Shown here one piece after another: positions 4,186-7,376 of a stretch of 7,376 nt of DNA. A program made the translations under genes and the position numbers. This DNA comes from an uncultured Clostridia bacterium (lineage in GTDB: Bacteria > Bacillota > Clostridia > Oscillospirales > Ruminococcaceae). Position 1 is the first letter of the stretch, and every line of letters starts with the position of its first letter. The stretch covers positions 1 to 7,376 of the forward strand of contig CAMEYZ010000113.1 in NCBI GenBank assembly GCA_945947715.1. Reading direction: 5' to 3'. The notes under the pieces are model-generated. The model made no database searches. It had not been told where the DNA came from and worked only from the letters and a program-made list of their open reading frames with translations.

Positions 4186-6126
4186 GTGGCAGTTTCCATA
4201 GCCTTTGATGTTTGCTCACTGCTTATCGCTGTGAGCGTTCTATCTGTAAATATACACCGCAAATCCTTTGATTTGCTTCAAAATAAGATATTCACAGGGC
4301 TTTCTCTTACTGTGATAATAAGCTCGGCAGCGAGGATAGTCAGCGATTTTGCCCTTGCTTCTCCCGAGGCGGTTTCCGTGGGGTATATGCGCATATGGTC
4401 CTACATAGCTCTTCTGGCGGAATTTGTCATGTTCTTCATGTTTGCAGCATACTGCCTATCGGTGTACGATATCAGCATCTTCGGACCACAGCTTAAGAAC
4501 AAGTCTGTTTTATTCATTCCCGCCGGTGCAGGGGTCATGTTCCTCATGGTGGCTTACGCAAATAATCTTATTTTCCGCTTTGGCAGCAGCTCCGACCGCA
4601 TCTCCGAGCCTGCTGGAACTGCGGTGATGATAGCTATTTCACTGTATTTCCTTATCTATGGTCTTGCAAGGTGCATGTCATTTAGAAGAACCACCGAAAA
4701 AAAGGTGATATGCTCGCTGTTTACCTTTGCGCTCCTTGCTGAGGTGGGCTTTATTTCCGAATTTCTGTCCCCCGATGTGCTATCTCCCAATCTGTTCACG
4801 GCGTTCGGACTGCTTTTCATACAGCTTCTAACCAACCGCGCTGAGGACTACATCGACGCTGTAACCGAGATACCCAACGACCGCGCTTTCAAGAAGTTTT
4901 TTGAGGTCAATCTTAAGACTGCCCAGTATAGCTCGGTATACATAATCTACGTGGAAAATACCCGTCTGCTGAACCTCACTATCGGACATGCCAAGGTCAA
5001 CGAGATATTAAAGCAGATAGGCTCCTATTTAGAGAACATAACCAATAAAAATGTGTTCTACATAGACAGCAGCACCTATGCGATTTTCCCCAGACTCACC
5101 CCCTCCTCCAAGGACGTCTTTTTCAGCGGCATCAACAAGCGCTTCGGCATGCCATGGGACGTGGACGGAGCGGATTTCCTCATTTCGATAAAGACTCTTG
5201 AAATAAAGATACCCAAGGACGCGGACTCCTGCGACAAGATATATGCCTATGCAGATTATCTCAAAAGCGAAAAGACCACGTCCGGACAGCTCCAGTACGC
5301 GTCCCATGCTCAGCTTAAGGACAACTCCAGGACACTCATCGTGGAGAACTGCATAAAAAAGGCGATAGAAAACGACGGCTTCTGCATGTATTATCAGCCT
5401 ATCTATTCGGTTAATGATAAGAAGATCGTGTCCGCAGAGGCGCTTATCCGCCTTATCGACCCGGAATACGGTCTTATCTCCCCTGCCGAGTTCATTCCTA
5501 TCGCAGAGCGCAACGGCAGCATTATCCAGATCGGAAAATGCGTGCTGAAAATGGTCTTCGATTTTATGAAGAGAAACAACATCGAAAGCATGGGACTGGA
5601 TTACATCGAGGTCAATCTGTCGGTAATACAGTGCATGCAGAAAAATCTTGCGGATATAATCATGTCCCTCGCAGTGGACAACAACGTCAACAGCAAGAAC
5701 ATCAATCTGGAGATAACCGAGACCGCTGCCGCAGAGCGCCCCGTTATGCTCATGCACAACATGCAGCTGCTGGTGGATAACGAGTACACCTTCTCGCTGG
5801 ACGATTTCGGCACGGGATACTCAAACATCAGCTCCATGGTGGACATGCCGCTGATGATAATCAAATTCGACAAGTCGATAATCGACCGTGCCTCCGAAAC
5901 CGAAGAGGGAAGGATACTTATTGAAAGCCTTGCCGCTATGGTAAAGAAAATGGGCAAGAAGATCGTCGCTGAGGGAATAGAGACCAAGGAACAGCTGGAC
6001 CAGATGGAACAGCTCGGCATAGATTATATCCAGGGCTACTATTTCTCCCGTCCCCTCCCCGAGGAGGAATTCCTCGAATATGTAAGGAAATTCAACGATC
6101 TTCCCGCCGCACAGGTAGTATCGTGA
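4186..6126 (+). CDS. Membrane c-di-GMP phosphodiesterase with degenerate GGDEF and intact EAL domain
   Basis: A 646-residue protein predicted to hydrolyse cyclic di-GMP to pGpG at the membrane. Residues 1-220 hold about seven hydrophobic segments, a likely sensor region. A GGDEF-like domain follows (about 226-361), but the signature is replaced by S-S-T-Y-A (295-299), so cyclase activity is not expected; it may serve as a regulatory domain. The EAL domain (about 385-636) keeps the residues for metal and catalysis: E418 in EALIRL, N477 in EVNLS, E509 in LEITE, D539-D540 in DDFGTGYS, K560 in IIKFD, E596 in VAEGIE and Q616 in IQGYYFSRP. GTG at 4186 is the likely start, since AAGGGGGA (4171-4178) lies 7 nt upstream. 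ATG 4144 precedes the transcription start, and ATG 4165 lacks a ribosome binding site. A LysR gene follows in the same operon. Confidence 0.9.
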   Translation: MAVSIAFDVCSLLIAVSVLSVNIHRKSFDLLQNKIFTGLSLTVIISSAARIVSDFALASPEAVSVGYMRIWSYIALLAEFVMFFMFAAYCLSVYDISIFGPQLKNKSVLFIPAGAGVMFLMVAYANNLIFRFGSSSDRISEPAGTAVMIAISLYFLIYGLARCMSFRRTTEKKVICSLFTFALLAEVGFISEFLSPDVLSPNLFTAFGLLFIQLLTNRAEDYIDAVTEIPNDRAFKKFFEVNLKTAQYSSVYIIYVENTRLLNLTIGHAKVNEILKQIGSYLENITNKNVFYIDSSTYAIFPRLTPSSKDVFFSGINKRFGMPWDVDGADFLISIKTLEIKIPKDADSCDKIYAYADYLKSEKTTSGQLQYASHAQLKDNSRTLIVENCIKKAIENDGFCMYYQPIYSVNDKKIVSAEALIRLIDPEYGLISPAEFIPIAERNGSIIQIGKCVLKMVFDFMKRNNIESMGLDYIEVNLSVIQCMQKNLADIIMSLAVDNNVNSKNINLEITETAAAERPVMLMHNMQLLVDNEYTFSLDDFGTGYSNISSMVDMPLMIIKFDKSIIDRASETEEGRILIESLAAMVKKMGKKIVAEGIETKEQLDQMEQLGIDYIQGYYFSRPLPEEEFLEYVRKFNDLPAAQVVS

Positions 6127-6168
6127 ACCCTGCCAGCGCTATAAACTTATAAAGGAATGATCGCATAA

Positions 6169-7095
6169 ATGAATCTGCAGCATCTGAAATACATGGTCGA
6201 GGTCGAGAGAGTAGGCTCCATCACCAAGGCAGCGTCCAATCTTTTCATGGGACAGCCCAACCTTTCAAAGGCGATTAAGGAAGTCGAAAACGAGGTCGGC
6301 ATCACCATTTTCAACAGAACGGCAAAGGGAGTTTTCCCCACGGAAAAGGGCGCCGAGTTTCTCGAGTATGCCCGTGCGATACTTATTCAGCTTGAAAAGA
6401 TAGAGGGGCTGTACAAGCCCGAGGCTACCAACTGCATCTCCTTCGGGATATCCGTTCCCAGAGCCTCCTATATCTCCCACGCCTTCACCGATTTTGTAAA
6501 GAAGCTGGACCCCTCAAAAAATCTGGATATAAACTTCAAGGAGACAAACTCCGTGGAGGCTATAGAAAATGTCGCCGACAGCACCCACAATCTGGCGATA
6601 ATCCGCTATGATACGGCTTATGAGGAATATTTTCTCTCAATGCTCAGTGAAAAGGCAATGAAGCATGAGCTTATCCTGAAATTTGAGTATCGGCTGTTGA
6701 TGTCGAAGGATAATCCCCTTGCCGAATACGACGAGGTCCCCTATGAGCGCCTCAGCGGCATGACGGAGATAATCCACGGCGACCTTTCAGTGCCTTATCT
6801 GTCCGATTCATATACGAGAAGAAACGAGGAGGAACGCTCCGCAAGGAGGATATACGTCTACGAGCGAGGCAGTCAGTTCGACCTGCTAAAGGGCGTACCC
6901 TCAACCTTCATGTGGGTATCCCCCATGCCGAAGGAAATACTCGAAAGCTCCGGGCTGGTCCAGCGCAGATGCAAGGGACTGTCCAAAAAGCACAAGGACC
7001 TGCTTGTGTATCATTCCTTCTATCGCTTCACCGAGGCCGACAATCGCTTCCTTGACGAGCTGTACCGCGTCCGTGACAGGATATCGTCGAGCTGA
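6169..7095 (+). CDS. LysR-type transcriptional regulator
   Basis: A 308-residue regulator of usual LysR length. The N-terminal winged helix-turn-helix is clear: MNLQHLKYMVEVERVGSITKAA (1-22), then PNLSKAIKEVENEVGITIFNR (30-50) and FPTEKG (56-61). The rest (about 90-300) is a divergent effector-binding domain; the ligand is unknown. It lies 42 nt after the EAL gene with no terminator between, so the two are probably co-transcribed. It may regulate this operon or c-di-GMP-linked genes, which is inference. The ribosome binding site AAAGGA (6151-6156) lies an unusually long 12 nt before the ATG. A three-codon frame, ATG ATC GCA TAA, fills that gap. No LysR operator (T-N11-A in a palindrome) is obvious upstream. 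Confidence 0.9.
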   Translation: MNLQHLKYMVEVERVGSITKAASNLFMGQPNLSKAIKEVENEVGITIFNRTAKGVFPTEKGAEFLEYARAILIQLEKIEGLYKPEATNCISFGISVPRASYISHAFTDFVKKLDPSKNLDINFKETNSVEAIENVADSTHNLAIIRYDTAYEEYFLSMLSEKAMKHELILKFEYRLLMSKDNPLAEYDEVPYERLSGMTEIIHGDLSVPYLSDSYTRRNEEERSARRIYVYERGSQFDLLKGVPSTFMWVSPMPKEILESSGLVQRRCKGLSKKHKDLLVYHSFYRFTEADNRFLDELYRVRDRISSS

Positions 7096-7149
7096 CCATC
7101 TGTGATGCTTATTTTTGTTGGACAAACCGGTAAATCATACTTTTTAAGT

Positions 7150-7184
7150 CCGTGAAAAACAACAGTGTTTTTCACGGTTTTTTT
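7150..7184 (+). terminator. Terminator of the EAL-LysR operon
   Basis: A perfect 12-bp stem, CCGTGAAAAACA (7150-7161) with TGTTTTTCACGG (7166-7177), has a 4-nt loop and is followed by seven T, one G and further T. It lies 54 nt after the LysR stop. Confidence 0.93.
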
Positions 7185-7242
7185 GTTTTTTTGTCTATTC
7201 CTACAAAATTTGTTTTTGCCCCAAATATCGTGCAAAAAGTGA

Positions 7243-7271
7243 TTGACAAATTTTTAACACAGAGGTATAAT
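7243..7271 (+). promoter_or_regulatory. Perfect consensus promoter of the last gene
   Basis: TTGACA (7243-7248), a 17-nt spacer and TATAAT (7266-7271), both exact. The expected start near 7278 gives a leader of about 69 nt. This implies a strongly expressed gene. Confidence 0.9.
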
Positions 7272-7278
7272 AGATAAT

Positions 7279-7300
7279 GTGATAGGAAAATCCTCATCGC
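7279..7300 (+). promoter_or_regulatory. 5'-terminal hairpin in the last gene's leader
   Basis: GTGAT-AGGA (7279-7287) pairs with TCCT-ATCGC (7291-7294 and 7296-7300), with a bulged C at 7295, one G-U pair and a 3-nt loop. It would start at the first transcribed bases, a position typical of mRNA-stabilising hairpins. No T-tract follows it, so it is not a terminator. Confidence 0.4.
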
Positions 7301-7346
7301 ATTTTGATTCGAAAGTTTGAATTTTTCGGAAGGATGGTCAAGTAAA

Positions 7347-7376
7347 ATGGCAGAGAACAAGGAAGCGTTAGTATCT
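7347..7376 (+). CDS. 5' end of a gene cut by the window edge (MAENKEALVS...)
   Basis: Only ten codons are visible: M-A-E-N-K-E-A-L-V-S. The evidence for a real gene is the perfect promoter, the leader and a GGAAGGA ribosome binding site (7328-7334) 12 nt before the ATG. The opening MAxxKEAL resembles the N-terminus of many Firmicute RecA proteins, but ten residues cannot establish that. I see no clear Firmicute SOS box (GAAC-N4-GTTC) in the promoter, which weakens the RecA guess. Confidence 0.55.
   Translation, partial: MAENKEALVS

Noticed and set aside
5029..5757. A 242-codon minus-strand frame inside the EAL gene
   Set aside because: It is a shadow of the strongly conserved EAL coding sequence, with no ribosome binding site and no recognisable domain.
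7307..7322. Imperfect palindrome ATTCGAAA/GTTTGAAT as an SOS box for a recA-like gene
   Set aside because: Two of eight positions per arm mismatch, it lies downstream of the -10, and it does not match the Firmicute GAAC-N4-GTTC pattern.

Overview
The window looks like a chromosomal core region from a low-to-moderate GC Firmicute, most likely a Clostridia/Ruminococcus-type organism. The evidence is consensus sigma-A promoters with 17-bp spacers, AGGAGG-type ribosome binding sites, a tmRNA tag ending in YALAA, an HPr-like protein keeping the Gram-positive K-S-I-M-G motif, and a membrane EAL protein followed by a LysR regulator. The genus is inferred from gene style; no search was possible.

Layout. 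At the left, on the minus strand, is mtaB (tRNA methylthiotransferase, 26-1369). It diverges from a small HPr-like gene (1569-1802, plus). An 18-bp palindrome in the shared promoter region overlaps the mtaB -35 box. The HPr-like gene ends in a terminator that faces a second terminator belonging to a very short minus-strand unit (about 2089-1881). That unit has a perfect consensus promoter, two start codons each with a good ribosome binding site, and a peptide of only 19 (or 29) residues. To its right lie repeats of CGTGGCAAAT, then the tmRNA terminator and tmRNA itself (ssrA, 2227-2573, minus).

smpB (2591-3061, minus) sits 17 nt upstream of ssrA, so the two partners of trans-translation probably share one transcript driven by the smpB promoter. 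Upstream of that, still on the minus strand, a GNAT acetyltransferase (3453-3887) and a 63-residue helical protein of unknown function (3235-3426) form a two-gene operon.

The right half is on the plus strand. A seven-helix membrane protein with a degenerate GGDEF domain and an apparently intact EAL phosphodiesterase domain (4186-6126) is followed by a LysR-type regulator (6169-7095) with no terminator between them. A strong terminator ends this operon. A new consensus promoter and a structured leader then precede a gene of which only ten codons are visible (7347-7376).

The least explained element is the short peptide unit beside ssrA. The palindrome between mtaB and the HPr-like gene and the repeats next to the ssrA 3' end are the other non-coding signals most worth following.
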